Shown here: piece by piece, positions 16,001 to 24,889 of the stretch
How positions within the stretch are numbered: position 1 is the stretch's first letter
Layout: every line of letters starts with the position of its first letter
Assembly: GCA_910588545.1 (NCBI GenBank)
Contig: CAJUOU010000006.1
Coordinates: forward strand, 1-64,000
Direction of reading: 5' to 3'
Source of the DNA: an uncultured Christensenellaceae bacterium
GTDB taxonomy: Bacteria > Bacillota > Clostridia > Christensenellales > UBA3700
DNA length: 64,000 nt
The notes under the pieces: model-generated
Told to the model about the DNA's origin: nothing
The model's input: the letters and a program-made list of their open reading frames with translations, nothing else
Databases searched by the model: none
Made by a program: the position numbers and the translations under genes

Positions 16001-17965
16001 TTACCTAACCTCGCTACCTGTTTTAATATCGCTTATAGGTGCAACTATGCTCAAATTGTCATTATCATCGCTTGCACAAAGTATCATACCCTCGCTTAGT
16101 ATGCCGCGTAATTTAACAGGTTTTAAGTTGCTTACTACAACTATGCTTTTGCCTACCATATCCTCAGGAGTATACCATTTTGCAATTCCGCTGACGATTG
16201 TTCTTGTTTTTTCCTCGCCCAAATCAACGGTTAATTTTAATAGTTTGTCCGCTTTTTCCACCTTTTCAGCTGCCAAAACTTTGCCTACTCTCAAGGCAAT
16301 TTTTGCAAAATCCTCAATGGTTATCTCGCTTATATTTATGACATTTTCCTGCATTTTTTTATCTTCCTTTTTCTGCTGTGCTGCTTTTTGATTAGCTTGG
16401 GCTATTTTGTCCAACTCCTTCAATTCTTTTTCGATATCTATACGTTTAAACAAAGCTTCGCCCTTTGCGACTTTTAGTCCATTAATTTTTGCTCCGAAAG
16501 TTTTAATGGAGTCAAATGTCATTAAGCTTTTGTCCGCAATCCCCAATTTTTCAAATATCTTTGCAGGGCAACCTGTCAAAAATGCTTGTAATAATACATT
16601 TGCAAACCTTATGCTCTCGCAAAGATTGTACATTACGGTAGCAAGTGTTCCGCGTTTTTCCTCGTCTTTTGCAAGTATCCAAGGACAAGTTTCGTCTATA
16701 TATTTATTTGCACGGCGAATGATAGCCCAAATGTTATCAATAGCCTCGGGTATTAAAAGGTTATCTACATTTGCACTCATTTTATCAAGTGCACCTGTTG
16801 CGACTTCAATCAAGCTAGTATCAAACTCGGTTGCAGTTTGCGGTGCAGGGATAGTTCCACCGAAATATTGTTCGACCATTGCAGTTGTTCGCGAAACTAA
16901 ATTGCCCAAGTCATTTACTAAATCGCTATTTATCCTTGACAAAAAGGCTTTGTTTGAGTACATTCCGTCTTGACCAAAAGGTATTTCCCTTAGCAAGTAA
17001 TATCTTACCGCATCAACGGAATATCTTTCGCTAAGCAAAAATGGGTCAATTATATTGCCTTTACTTTTGCTTATTTTGTCACTGTCTAGCATCAACCAAC
17101 CATGTCCGTAAACTTTTTTAGGCAAAGGCAAATCAAGTGCCATTAAAATTGCAGGCCAAATAATGCTGTGGAAACGTACAATTTCCTTGCCAATCATGTG
17201 CAAATCCGCAGGCCAATACTTTTTGAACAACTCTTCATTTTCCGAGCCATAGCCCAATGCAGTAATATAGTTGGTTAGTGCATCAATCCATACATAAACT
17301 ACGTGTTTAGGGTCAAAAGGTACTTGCACTCCCCATTGGAAAGATGTTCTTGACACACACAAATCTTGTAGCCCCGGTTTTAAAAAGTTATTTATCATTT
17401 CTTTTTGTCTTGTTGCAGGTTGCAAAAAGTCAGTATTTTCCTCTAGTAATTTTATTAGTCTATCTTGATATTTTGACAAACGGAAAAAGTAGCTTTCTTC
17501 TTTCATAAGCTCTACAGGTCTACCGCAATCTGGGCATTTGCCATCAACTAGTTGAGACTCCGTCCAAAAAGACTCACAAGGTGTGCAATACAATCCCTCG
17601 TAAGAACTTTTGTAAATATCCCCTTGCTCATAAAGTTTGGTAAATATTTTTTGTACCGCTTTTTCGTGATAATCGTCGGTAGTACGTATAAATTTATCGT
17701 AGCTTATATCAAGCAACTTCCACAAATCTTTCAAATCGCCTACAACTTTGTCTATATATTGCTTAGTAGGGGTATTGTGCTCTGCCGCTACCTTTTCGAT
17801 TTTTTGACCGTGTTCGTCAGTTCCTGTCAAATAAAAGACGTCTTTACCTTGCATTCGTTTAAATCTTGCGATTGCATCGCAAATTACGGTTGTATAGCAA
17901 GTCCCCAAATGCCATTTGCCGCTAGGGTAATAAATAGGGGTAGTAATATAATATTTATCTGACAT
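16001..17965 (-). CDS. metG: Methionyl-tRNA synthetase MetG
   Basis: This 654-residue class I synthetase charges tRNA-Met. Near the N-terminus PSGKWHLG replaces the HIGH motif. Four cysteines (CTPC and CPDC) form the zinc knuckle, DKISKSKGN near residue 300 is the KMSKS loop, and the C-terminal 110 residues form the EMAP/Trbp-like tRNA-binding domain. The start at 17965 (MSDKYYITT) has AAGGAG upstream; 21 open codons before it look random. No T-box motif is visible upstream. Confidence 0.97.
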   Translation of the reverse strand: MSDKYYITTPIYYPSGKWHLGTCYTTVICDAIARFKRMQGKDVFYLTGTDEHGQKIEKVAAEHNTPTKQYIDKVVGDLKDLWKLLDISYDKFIRTTDDYHEKAVQKIFTKLYEQGDIYKSSYEGLYCTPCESFWTESQLVDGKCPDCGRPVELMKEESYFFRLSKYQDRLIKLLEENTDFLQPATRQKEMINNFLKPGLQDLCVSRTSFQWGVQVPFDPKHVVYVWIDALTNYITALGYGSENEELFKKYWPADLHMIGKEIVRFHSIIWPAILMALDLPLPKKVYGHGWLMLDSDKISKSKGNIIDPFLLSERYSVDAVRYYLLREIPFGQDGMYSNKAFLSRINSDLVNDLGNLVSRTTAMVEQYFGGTIPAPQTATEFDTSLIEVATGALDKMSANVDNLLIPEAIDNIWAIIRRANKYIDETCPWILAKDEEKRGTLATVMYNLCESIRFANVLLQAFLTGCPAKIFEKLGIADKSLMTFDSIKTFGAKINGLKVAKGEALFKRIDIEKELKELDKIAQANQKAAQQKKEDKKMQENVINISEITIEDFAKIALRVGKVLAAEKVEKADKLLKLTVDLGEEKTRTIVSGIAKWYTPEDMVGKSIVVVSNLKPVKLRGILSEGMILCASDDNDNLSIVAPISDIKTGSEVR

Positions 17966-18053
17966 ATATATCTCCTTCGCTATACGAATGAGTATAGCTT
18001 TAGTTATTTTTTGTTTTACATATTGCAATCTATTTTAATAGTAAAAAATACTT

Positions 18054-18079
18054 GTATAGTATTTCCATAGTCACTATAC
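18054..18079. promoter_or_regulatory. Inverted repeat between metG and mscL
   Basis: GTATAGT at 18054-18060 recurs inverted at 18073-18079 with 12 bases between, in the 277-bp region between divergent metG and mscL. It may be an operator for either gene. The region otherwise holds only AT-rich promoter-like sequence. Confidence 0.3.
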
Positions 18080-18242
18080 TTTTCTATTTTAACACCTAAT
18101 AATAAAAAAGTAAATAGTTTTTATGCCATTTAAAAGACGCTTTGCTTATATTTTTAAAATTTTTTATATGTTTTATAATATAACTTGATAAATACGTATA
18201 TTTATGCTATTATTATACTAACCAAAACCCAAGGAGAATTTT

Positions 18243-18830
18243 ATGAAAAAGTTTTTTAGAGAATTTAAAACATTTATCACTCGCGGCAATGTTATGGATA
18301 TGGCAGTCGGTGTTATTATCGGTGGTGCTTTTACTGCAATCGTAACCGCTCTTACCAACAACATAATTCGTCCTTTTATAAATTGGATAGTTGCTGCTAT
18401 CGTAGGGAATCCAAATGAGCCTATTTACACCATTCTTAAAGAAGTAAGGGACTCTGCCGGAAATATAGACCTTGCAGCATCTATTTATATAGATTGGGGT
18501 GCTTTAATAGGAGCGATTATCAATTTCATTTTGATTGCTTTCATTTTGTTCCTAATCATTAAAACACTTAACACTTTTTCCGAAAACCAAAAGAAACTTA
18601 AAGATGGCATGAACACTCAAAAACAAGCAGTTAAAAAATATAAAGCAGAGGGCTTAAGCCGAAAAGAAGCTATTGCAAAATACAAAGCAGACTTAAAAGC
18701 TCAAGAGGAAGCTAAAGCACAAGCCGAGGCGGATGCTCAAGAAAAAGCAAGAATCGCACAGGAAGAAAAAGAACTTGCAAATACTCGTTTGCTTGAAGAA
18801 ATCAGAGACTTGTTGAAAAATAAAAATTAA
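18243..18830 (+). CDS. mscL: Large-conductance mechanosensitive channel MscL with extended C-terminal tail
   Basis: MscL opens on membrane tension to release solutes in hypo-osmotic shock. The N-terminal amphipathic helix and first membrane helix (FITRGNVMDMAVGVIIGGAFTAIV) and the second helix (GALIGAIINFILIAFILFLII) are clear. Typical MscL is about 120-150 residues; this one has 195. The extra is a long Lys/Glu/Ala-rich helical tail from about 115 with KKYKAEGLSRKEAIAKYKADLKA-like repeats, probably lengthening the cytoplasmic helical bundle. AAGGAGA precedes the ATG, and a terminator follows. Confidence 0.95.
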   Translation: MKKFFREFKTFITRGNVMDMAVGVIIGGAFTAIVTALTNNIIRPFINWIVAAIVGNPNEPIYTILKEVRDSAGNIDLAASIYIDWGALIGAIINFILIAFILFLIIKTLNTFSENQKKLKDGMNTQKQAVKKYKAEGLSRKEAIAKYKADLKAQEEAKAQAEADAQEKARIAQEEKELANTRLLEEIRDLLKNKN

Positions 18831-18857
18831 TCGGTTAAAAATAAAATATAATACCTT

Positions 18858-18895
18858 ACACTGCCAAAATCATTTAACTTTTGGCAGTGTTTTTA
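18858..18895 (+). terminator. Intrinsic terminator of mscL
   Basis: A 12-bp stem (ACACTGCCAAAA with its complement) and 9-base loop followed by TTTTT, 28 bases after the mscL stop. Confidence 0.85.
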
Positions 18896-19048
18896 CAAAA
18901 AAACTACATAAAGTATCTAAATTTATAAATAAAATCATTTTTATTTGTTTTTGTCACGAGAACATTCTCATATTACCTTGCTTAAAACTTTAAACATCAA
19001 TTTTTAAACAATAAGAATACCCACAAATGCACTATCATAAACTTTACT

Positions 19049-19615
19049 ATGAACTGCATTTTTTTTATTATGACAACAAGCAGTATTGCGCTTATGATAT
19101 ATAAATCTCCCGAGCTCGTTTTATCCTCTATGATTAACGGAGCGAGCTCTGCAGTTACCCTTGCAATAAGACTGCTTGCAATATACAGCGTTTGGATAGC
19201 GGTAATGCGTATTATCGAAAAAAGCGGACTTGATAAAAAAGTTGCAAAAGTTTTATCGCCTATCGTCAAAAGACTTTTTAAAGGCGAATCGGACGAGGCA
19301 CTAAGCAGTATAAGTATGAACTTTTCCGCAAATATGTTGGGAATTGGCTCGGTTGCAACTCCGCTTGGCATACAGGCGATTGAAAGGATGGATAAAGGCA
19401 GTCTTTATGCAAGCCACAATATAATATTGTTTGTGGTAATAAACTGCACTAGTTTAGAGCTTTTACCATCTACTATTTTGGGCATGCGAGCAAGTATGGG
19501 CAGTGTGAATCCCGCGGATATTATCTTGCCTACTTTACTATCCTCGCTAATATCCACTATTTGCGGTATATGCCTTTGTATGCTCTTCCGCAAATTCGGC
19601 AAAGAAAAGGTGTGA
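19049..19615 (+). CDS. spmA: Spore maturation protein A (nucleoside-recognition/Gate domain)
   Basis: The 188-residue integral membrane protein has the Gate/nucleoside recognition layout with conserved SMNFSANMLGIGSVATPLGIQAIERM. In Bacillus SpmA and SpmB are needed for full dehydration of the spore core. The ATG at 19049 gives an N-terminus that aligns with other SpmA starts, though no strong ribosome site is seen. It is separated by one base from spmB. Its presence suggests descent from, or membership in, spore-forming Clostridia. Confidence 0.9.
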   Translation: MNCIFFIMTTSSIALMIYKSPELVLSSMINGASSAVTLAIRLLAIYSVWIAVMRIIEKSGLDKKVAKVLSPIVKRLFKGESDEALSSISMNFSANMLGIGSVATPLGIQAIERMDKGSLYASHNIILFVVINCTSLELLPSTILGMRASMGSVNPADIILPTLLSSLISTICGICLCMLFRKFGKEKV

Positions 19616-19616
19616 T

Positions 19617-20123
19617 ATGGCAAACTACATTATTCCCGTTTTATTTATCACAATCTTTGTTTATGCGTTGCTAAAAAAAATCCCGTTGTACACTTGCTTT
19701 ACCGATGGTATAAAATCTGCGTTAAGACTTGTTGCGGACATTTTTCCATTTATCGCCGCAATTTTTATTGCAGTGGAATTGCTAAACATAAGCGGACTTT
19801 CCGACTTGCTTACAAACTTAATGTCGCCTGTTTTCAGTTTTTTGGGTATACCTAAGGAACTTACCAAACTTATGATTTTAAGACCATTGAGTGGCAACGG
19901 CAGTCTTGCAATTTTGGACGAAATATATTTAATGTACGGCGTAGACTCTTATATCGCAAGATGCGGCTCGATTATCGCAGGCGCGGCAGAAACTATTTTT
20001 TACATAACAGCCGTATATTTTTCTACCACAAAAATAACAAAATTGAGGTATGCAATACCTGTCTCCTTGGTAAGCACAATTATCGGTGCAATAGTAGGAT
20101 GCCTACTTTGCAGAGTGCTTTAA
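19617..20123 (+). CDS. spmB: Spore maturation protein B (nucleoside-recognition/Gate domain)
   Basis: The 168-residue membrane protein pairs with SpmA. Conserved segments include FPFIAAIFIAVELLNISGLSDLL and LMILRPLSGNGSLAILDEI, typical of SpmB. The ATG follows the spmA stop after one base, so the two are translated together. A hairpin terminator lies 18 bases past the stop codon. Confidence 0.9.
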   Translation: MANYIIPVLFITIFVYALLKKIPLYTCFTDGIKSALRLVADIFPFIAAIFIAVELLNISGLSDLLTNLMSPVFSFLGIPKELTKLMILRPLSGNGSLAILDEIYLMYGVDSYIARCGSIIAGAAETIFYITAVYFSTTKITKLRYAIPVSLVSTIIGAIVGCLLCRVL

Positions 20124-20141
20124 ATTTATAATAATCTACAA

Positions 20142-20169
20142 AAAAACCGCCTAGCAATAGACGGTTTTT
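20142..20169. terminator. Bidirectional terminator between spmB and the zinc-ribbon gene
   Basis: AAAAACCG and CGGTTTTT flank a smaller inner CTA/TAG stem; T-rich sequence lies on both sides. It can serve both convergent genes. Confidence 0.75.
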
Positions 20170-20221
20170 ACTATTTAGTGTCGATTTTCGGCATATATTT
20201 TAAATTAAAAGAATAAAACAC

Positions 20222-20923
20222 TCAGTTTTTCTTTTTGTCTAAAATAGCAATTTGGTCATTCTTTAAAGCATCTAAAAATGCTTTTTCATCTATTCTAAAA
20301 ATATGTTTCCTGTTTATATTGCAAACGACAACGACCTTTTTTTCTATCTTTTCGATATGCAAATCGCCTATGATTTCCCCTTGGCAAACAGGACATTGTT
20401 TGTTCAAAACAAGTTCAAAAATGTGTCCGTCAATAAGTACTTCCGCAGGCTTTTTAAAACCGTATTTTTTGACAGTAATTTCGTTGTCTTTTAGGTCTTT
20501 AATGCCTTTAGTGTTATAAAATCTTTCTACTGCAAAGCCGAAAGCGGAAATCATTGCAAACATAAAAATCAACAAACATACAAATGCGACCATAGGTATT
20601 GGGATAAGCAGTTTTGCAACAAGCGCACCAACACAAAATACTATTCCCAACAATATAGAGACTATTGTAAGCATAATACTTTTTGAATAAAGCGATTGTT
20701 TGTCTCCTACCCTTTTTACACTTATATCGCTTAGCTCCCAAAAAGCGCTGTCGACTATATCTTCGTCATAAACGGTTGCCTTTGTTTCCTGAATTTTGTC
20801 GTCAAGAGCAATTTTTGAGAGCGGTACTTCCTTTTCCTTTTGAGGAATCAAATACCCGCAATATTTGCAATATTTATCGTTTTCGTCAATCATTTGACCG
20901 CAATTTTTACACTTTATATCCAT
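20222..20923 (-). CDS. Zinc-ribbon membrane protein of unknown function
   Basis: The 233-residue protein starts at the ATG at 20923 (MDIKCKNCGQ) with AAAGGA upstream. An N-terminal zinc ribbon (CKNC...CKYC, residues 5-22) is followed by a charged linker, two membrane helices at about 90-145 (LTIVSILLGIVFCVGALVA and VAFVCLLIFMFAMISAFGF) and a soluble C-terminal domain with CPVC. It resembles the many uncharacterised zinc-ribbon membrane proteins of Firmicutes. Function unknown. Confidence 0.75.
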   Translation of the reverse strand: MDIKCKNCGQMIDENDKYCKYCGYLIPQKEKEVPLSKIALDDKIQETKATVYDEDIVDSAFWELSDISVKRVGDKQSLYSKSIMLTIVSILLGIVFCVGALVAKLLIPIPMVAFVCLLIFMFAMISAFGFAVERFYNTKGIKDLKDNEITVKKYGFKKPAEVLIDGHIFELVLNKQCPVCQGEIIGDLHIEKIEKKVVVVCNINRKHIFRIDEKAFLDALKNDQIAILDKKKN

Positions 20924-20989
20924 TTTAAATTCCTTTTTCCGTTTAAAATATTTTAACATAAAAAGAATATTTTATCAAGTGTACACTGC

Positions 20990-21023
20990 AAAAAAATCCG
21001 ACAAGGCTTTAAAACCTTGTCGG
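20990..21023 (-). terminator. Terminator of the DUF378 gene
   Basis: A perfect 9-bp stem (CCGACAAGG with CCTTGTCGG) and 8-base loop, followed on the minus strand by ATTTTTTTG. Confidence 0.85.
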
Positions 21024-21074
21024 TATATTGAAAAATGTCAAAGATTTTTCCGAAAACAAATATGCTTTATTTAA

Positions 21075-21350
21075 TTAAAATTCTTCGGAATTTGACATTT
21101 CATGGCTCTCATGGCGTTCTCTGCCCATAACACTTTCAGGTGCATTGATTCTTCTGCCACTGAATTTGTTATATGCTAGATAGAATACTAACCATAAACC
21201 TGCAACACCTACGATACCGTACAAAATTCGTGCACCGATATATGCGTTTGAAGTGAATATCCAATTAATGAAGTTAAAATCAAACACACCTACTGAAAAC
21301 CAATTAAATGCACCAATTATCATTAATATCATTGCTATTACTGTAATCAT
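21075..21350 (-). CDS. DUF378 family small membrane protein
   Basis: The 91-residue protein has two hydrophobic helices (IAMILMIIGAFNWFSVGVF and ILYGIVGVAGLWLVFYLAY) with the NW..G and YGIVG.AGL segments typical of DUF378/YuzA. The C-terminal 25 residues are charged with several His, Glu and Arg. Function is unknown for the family. A 17-bp palindrome lies directly upstream of its ribosome site GGAGGG, suggesting repression by an unknown regulator. Confidence 0.8.
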   Translation of the reverse strand: MITVIAMILMIIGAFNWFSVGVFDFNFINWIFTSNAYIGARILYGIVGVAGLWLVFYLAYNKFSGRRINAPESVMGRERHESHEMSNSEEF

Positions 21351-21360
21351 TTTTCCCTCC

Positions 21361-21377
21361 TTGTAACACTGTTACAA
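21361..21377. promoter_or_regulatory. Perfect palindrome, probable operator of the DUF378 gene
   Basis: TTGTAACACTGTTACAA is an 8-1-8 perfect inverted repeat located one base upstream of the GGAGGG ribosome site of the minus-strand DUF378 gene. It lies in the divergent region with the ACT-PFL operon. A repressor bound here would block transcription or elongation. Confidence 0.55.
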
Positions 21378-21438
21378 CATTATTATCTTGCAAAATTGTC
21401 AAATTATACGCAATAAATATAAAAATTCTTGCAAATAC

Positions 21439-21467
21439 CTTGTGTTTATTTTTATTATATGTTACAA
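21439..21467 (+). promoter_or_regulatory. Promoter of the ACT-PFL operon
   Basis: TTGTGT (21439-21444), 17 bases, TACAAT (21462-21467), about 35 bases before the ACT gene. The same -35 and -10 hexamers precede fucI. Confidence 0.65.
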
Positions 21468-21501
21468 TAATTACAAACTCATTACTATTGGAGAAAGAGG
21501 T

Positions 21502-21768
21502 ATGAAAGCGATTGTTTCAGTAATTGGTAAGGACAAAAAAGGTATTATTGCTAAGGTAAGCAATATTTTATATGAGAACGATATTAATATCGAGGATATC
21601 TCTCAAACTATTATGCAAGATTATTTTACTATGATTATGATGGTATCCATCAGCGCTAACAGCGATGTTACCAAATTAAGCGATATTTTGACAAAAACAG
21701 GCGAGGAACTTGGTGTTACCATTCGCGTTCAACACGAAGACATTTTTAATGCAATGCACAAACTTTAA
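21502..21768 (+). CDS. ACT domain protein (UPF0237 type)
   Basis: The 88-residue protein is a single ACT domain ([20 protein letters not shown]...), a fold that binds amino acids or other small ligands. The ATG at 21502 follows AGAGGT. This ACT protein is regularly encoded just before a PFL/DUF711 protein in Firmicutes, as here with a 14-base gap, so it is probably its regulatory partner. The ligand is unknown. Confidence 0.9.
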   Translation: MKAIVSVIGKDKKGIIAKVSNILYENDINIEDISQTIMQDYFTMIMMVSISANSDVTKLSDILTKTGEELGVTIRVQHEDIFNAMHKL

Positions 21769-21782
21769 TTAGAGGTTTAAAA

Positions 21783-23132
21783 ATGATAAATAACAATGAA
21801 ATTTTTGAAACTATACAAATGATTAATCAACAACATTTGGATGTGCGTACCACTACTTTGGGTATTTCACTTTTGGATTGCATTTGCGATAGTCCTAAAC
21901 GCACTGCCGAAAAAGTATACGATAAAATTACCAAAAGCGCCAAAAATCTTGTTAAAACAGCAAACGATTTGGCTAGCGAACTTGGTATTCCTATCGTTAA
22001 CAAACGCGTGAGCGTTACTCCCATAAGCCTTATTACCGCAAACAATGGCGGTCATTTGGAGGTTATCCGTGCGTTGGACAAGGCTGCAAACGAAATAGGT
22101 ATAGACTTTTTGGGTGGCTACTCTGCTTTGGTGCACAAAGGCATGACCGAGTACGAAAAACAATTTATTATGTCTATCCCCGAGGCACTTGCAACAACAG
22201 GCAAAGTTTGCTCTTCAGTCAATGTCGGTTCTACTAAAACGGGTATCAATATGGATGCAGTTGCTTTAATGGGCAAAATAATTCGCGAATGTGCGGAAAA
22301 AACTGCAGATAAAGACAGCTTGGCTTGTGCCAAACTTGTTGTATTTTGCAACGCGGTGGAAGATAATCCATTTATGGCAGGTGCTTTCCACGGTGTAGGC
22401 GAAAATGATTTGACCTTGAACGTAGGTGTCAGCGGTCCGGGCGTTGTAAAACACGCTTTGGAAAGTGTAAACGGAGACCTTGTTCAAGTTGCTGAAAAAA
22501 TTAAGGAAACAGCTTTCAAAATTACGCGCGTAGGCTCTCTTGTTTGCCGCGAGACTGCAAAAAGGCTTGGTGTTAATTGCGGTATTGTGGACTTATCACT
22601 CGCCCCTACTCCTGTTATGGGCGATAGTGTTGCACACATTTTGGAGGAAATCGGCTTGGAAAGTGTGGGTGCTTGCGGTACTACTGCTTGTCTTGCAATG
22701 CTTAACGATGCCGTTAAAAAAGGCGGTATAATGGCAAGCTCCGCAGTTGGCGGGCTATCGGGTGCTTTCATCCCTGTCAGTGAGGATGCGGGTATGATTC
22801 GTGCAACGGAATGCGGAGACTTGAATATCGAAAAGTTAGAGGCAATGACTTGCGTATGCTCGGTAGGTTTGGACATGATTGCAATTCCAGGTGACACACC
22901 TGCGGAAGTTATAAGCGGTATTATTGCAGATGAGTCAGCAATCGGCATGGTAAATATGAAAACTACCGCTGTCAGAGTTATCCCTGTTATCGGCAAAGGT
23001 GTGGGCGACTATGCAGAGTTTGGCGGACTTTTAGGACACGCTCCTATTATAGCAGTTAACAAAAATTCTCCTTTGAAATTCATACAAAGGGGCGGCAGAA
23101 TTCCTGCTCCGCTACACAGTTTGAAAAACTGA
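21783..23132 (+). CDS. PFL family protein (DUF711/UPF0210)
   Basis: The 449-residue protein matches the UPF0210/DUF711 family by its start ([25 protein letters not shown]), the central [24 protein letters not shown], and [18 protein letters not shown] near the C-terminus. Structures of the family resemble pyruvate formate-lyase but the radical glycine is not established and the activity is unknown. It is paired with the ACT protein upstream. Some reading of the next gene from the same promoter is likely, since only 16 bases separate them. Confidence 0.9.
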   Translation: MINNNEIFETIQMINQQHLDVRTTTLGISLLDCICDSPKRTAEKVYDKITKSAKNLVKTANDLASELGIPIVNKRVSVTPISLITANNGGHLEVIRALDKAANEIGIDFLGGYSALVHKGMTEYEKQFIMSIPEALATTGKVCSSVNVGSTKTGINMDAVALMGKIIRECAEKTADKDSLACAKLVVFCNAVEDNPFMAGAFHGVGENDLTLNVGVSGPGVVKHALESVNGDLVQVAEKIKETAFKITRVGSLVCRETAKRLGVNCGIVDLSLAPTPVMGDSVAHILEEIGLESVGACGTTACLAMLNDAVKKGGIMASSAVGGLSGAFIPVSEDAGMIRATECGDLNIEKLEAMTCVCSVGLDMIAIPGDTPAEVISGIIADESAIGMVNMKTTAVRVIPVIGKGVGDYAEFGGLLGHAPIIAVNKNSPLKFIQRGGRIPAPLHSLKN

Positions 23133-23148
23133 TAATAAAGGTATTACC

Positions 23149-23673
23149 ATGGACGAGTTAAACCAAAATACACAAAATAGTAGCGATTTTCAAAAGGAAA
23201 AAATGCAAAAAAAGAATAACGAAGATAATAACGCTACTATTTGCGATATGCAAACAGATAGCGAAAGTACAAATAATGATATAAGCATTAAAAATGAAAT
23301 TATTGGCACGGAAGATACTATGATTACATCTGAAGATGCAAATGAGCAGCTAAACAAAAACTGCTCTTTGAATCGTAAAAAAGACGAAAAGTTGAAAAAT
23401 ATTTCTTATGCATCAATTCCTTTTATTTTGGCTGCTATAATTATATCATTGTTCAATATGGGCAAAGTTAGACAGCCTTTAAGTTTTTTGTTGCTTTCCA
23501 TTGGACTAATTGTGCTTGGCATTACTTATTTTATAAGAAGCAAATTTATATCAAGCAGTTGCAGTTGTAAAGACTGTTTACACCAAAGCAAAAACTGCAT
23601 GAAATATGGTATACTTTACAGTATTGCTGCTTTGGGGCCTTTAGGTGCATTTATATATTATATGGTTATTTAA
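23149..23673 (+). CDS. Membrane protein with disordered acidic N-terminus, unknown
   Basis: The 174-residue protein starts at ATG 23149 with AAAGG upstream. Residues 1-80 are polar and rich in Asn, Asp, Glu, Lys and Thr, with no predicted fold. Three membrane helices follow (ISYASIPFILAAIIISLF, PLSFLLLSIGLIVLGITYF, YGILYSIAALGPLGAFIYYMV) with a small Cys cluster (CSCKDCLHQSKNC) between the second and third, which could bind metal or form disulphides. It lies 16 bases after the PFL gene. I do not recognise it. Confidence 0.7.
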   Translation: MDELNQNTQNSSDFQKEKMQKKNNEDNNATICDMQTDSESTNNDISIKNEIIGTEDTMITSEDANEQLNKNCSLNRKKDEKLKNISYASIPFILAAIIISLFNMGKVRQPLSFLLLSIGLIVLGITYFIRSKFISSSCSCKDCLHQSKNCMKYGILYSIAALGPLGAFIYYMVI

Positions 23674-23697
23674 GGTTGTGGCTTACAACCTTTTTTA
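23672..23697 (+). terminator. Terminator of the ACT-PFL operon
   Basis: An 8-bp stem (AAGGTTGT with ACAACCTT) starting within the stop codon, 5-base loop, then TTTT. Confidence 0.85.
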
Positions 23698-23764
23698 ATA
23701 AAATTTTTACTTATACAAATACTATTAACAGACCAAGGTTAATCTTATAAAAGGAGCGGGAAAA

Positions 23765-24019
23765 ATGAAAATTTGGGCAAGACTTATGATTGACGGAAAA
23801 AATGTTAAAGATACTCTATATCAAGATAATAAGTCTTTAACTTATGAAAGTTACGAAAATATGTTGCGAAATATTGCCGATTTACTTGATATTTCCTCCC
23901 CTGTTACAATGACCATTCATTTTAAACATTTTAAGGAGTTCAATATCCACCGCTTTAAACCGGATGATTTTGTAGAAAGCTTTGAATACGACTCTATGGA
24001 AATCGAATGTTACGAATAA
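23765..24019 (+). CDS. Small conserved-looking protein, unknown
   Basis: The 84-residue soluble protein starts at an ATG with a strong AAAGGAGCGGG ribosome site and is followed by a terminator, so it is a real single-gene unit. The sequence is MKIWARLMIDGKNVKDTLY..., with a mixed beta/alpha pattern and an acidic C-terminus (EYDSMEIECYE). No domain recognised. Confidence 0.75.
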   Translation: MKIWARLMIDGKNVKDTLYQDNKSLTYESYENMLRNIADLLDISSPVTMTIHFKHFKEFNIHRFKPDDFVESFEYDSMEIECYE

Positions 24020-24043
24020 ATAACAATGCTAAACCTATTATGT

Positions 24044-24067
24044 GCCACCAATATATGGTGGCTTTTT
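24044..24067 (+). terminator. Terminator of the 23765-24019 gene
   Basis: GCCACC, 7-base loop, GGTGGC, then TTTTT, 24 bases after the stop. Confidence 0.85.
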
Positions 24068-24073
24068 AAGTAA

Positions 24074-24114
24074 AAAATAACAAGCCTGTAAGTTTACGGC
24101 TTGTTATTTTTTTT
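24074..24114. terminator. Bidirectional terminator, serves the minus-strand lipoprotein
   Basis: A 13-bp perfect stem (AAAATAACAAGCC with its complement) and 11-base loop, with T-rich flanks in both directions, just past the stop of the lipoprotein at 24126. Confidence 0.85.
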
Positions 24115-24125
24115 ATATATTTTAT

Positions 24126-24731
24126 TTATTCTTCATATATAAACTGTACGTATACAAAAGTTGTCTCGTCCTCATCAAGCACCATTGACAATAATAATGT
24201 ATCGTAATCTGCGAATCCCTCCAATTCTGTATTGAATACTCCTTCAATAGTTTCTCCAATATACACAGTTGTAGTTTGCTCTAATAAATTGGTTTTTTGT
24301 TTATATTCATACTGCACTACTCTGCCGTCGGCAAACACTTGTTCCAAAATTCCATTCGACTTAAATGTCAAGCTGGAATTTGAATATTCTGTAAATATTG
24401 CATCCACATAAGCCTGTACTTCTTGTATGGTCAAAATAGGATTATCTGTTATGTCCCCGTTTATGTTGTTATCCTCGGACGGATAAACCATAATTTTTAA
24501 ATCAATAGCCGAAATATCAAACTTAAATGTTTTACCTACAACGGATAATGTGGGTGTTTTGGAATTTGTATTAGGCTTTTGCTCTTGGTCGGTAAATTCG
24601 TTCCCGTTTTTATCCGCAGGTGTGTTATCTGTATTATTATCCGGAATTATAAAGTTACCACAAGCGGACAATGACAATACTGCGATTATCAATACTGCAA
24701 TTACTAAAATTAAAATTGATTTTCTTTTCAT
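24126..24731 (-). CDS. Lipoprotein of unknown function
   Basis: The 201-residue protein has a signal peptide with three basic residues and the lipobox LSAC, then a Asn/Asp/Thr-rich linker of about 35 residues and a beta-rich domain (KTFKFDISAIDLKIMVYP...QEVQAYVDAIF...). A layout of this kind resembles small secreted immune- or stress-type lipoproteins of Clostridia, but no family is recognised. Single gene with own terminator. Confidence 0.8.
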   Translation of the reverse strand: MKRKSILILVIAVLIIAVLSLSACGNFIIPDNNTDNTPADKNGNEFTDQEQKPNTNSKTPTLSVVGKTFKFDISAIDLKIMVYPSEDNNINGDITDNPILTIQEVQAYVDAIFTEYSNSSLTFKSNGILEQVFADGRVVQYEYKQKTNLLEQTTTVYIGETIEGVFNTELEGFADYDTLLLSMVLDEDETTFVYVQFIYEE

Positions 24732-24889
24732 AGTAGCACCTACTCTTTTTATCTATTAATATTTTACTACTTTTATTAAATGATTGTCAAGTTTGAATTT
24801 TTTTGCCCGTCAATTTTACTAATTATGATAAGTCTAGAGCGATTTTTATAAAAAATAGTTTAATATAGCAAGACAATAAATGTCTAACT

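Noticed and set aside
17966..18242. T-box or SAM riboswitch upstream of metG
   Set aside because: No T-box core and no SAM aptamer segments are seen; only AT-rich sequence and a short inverted repeat.
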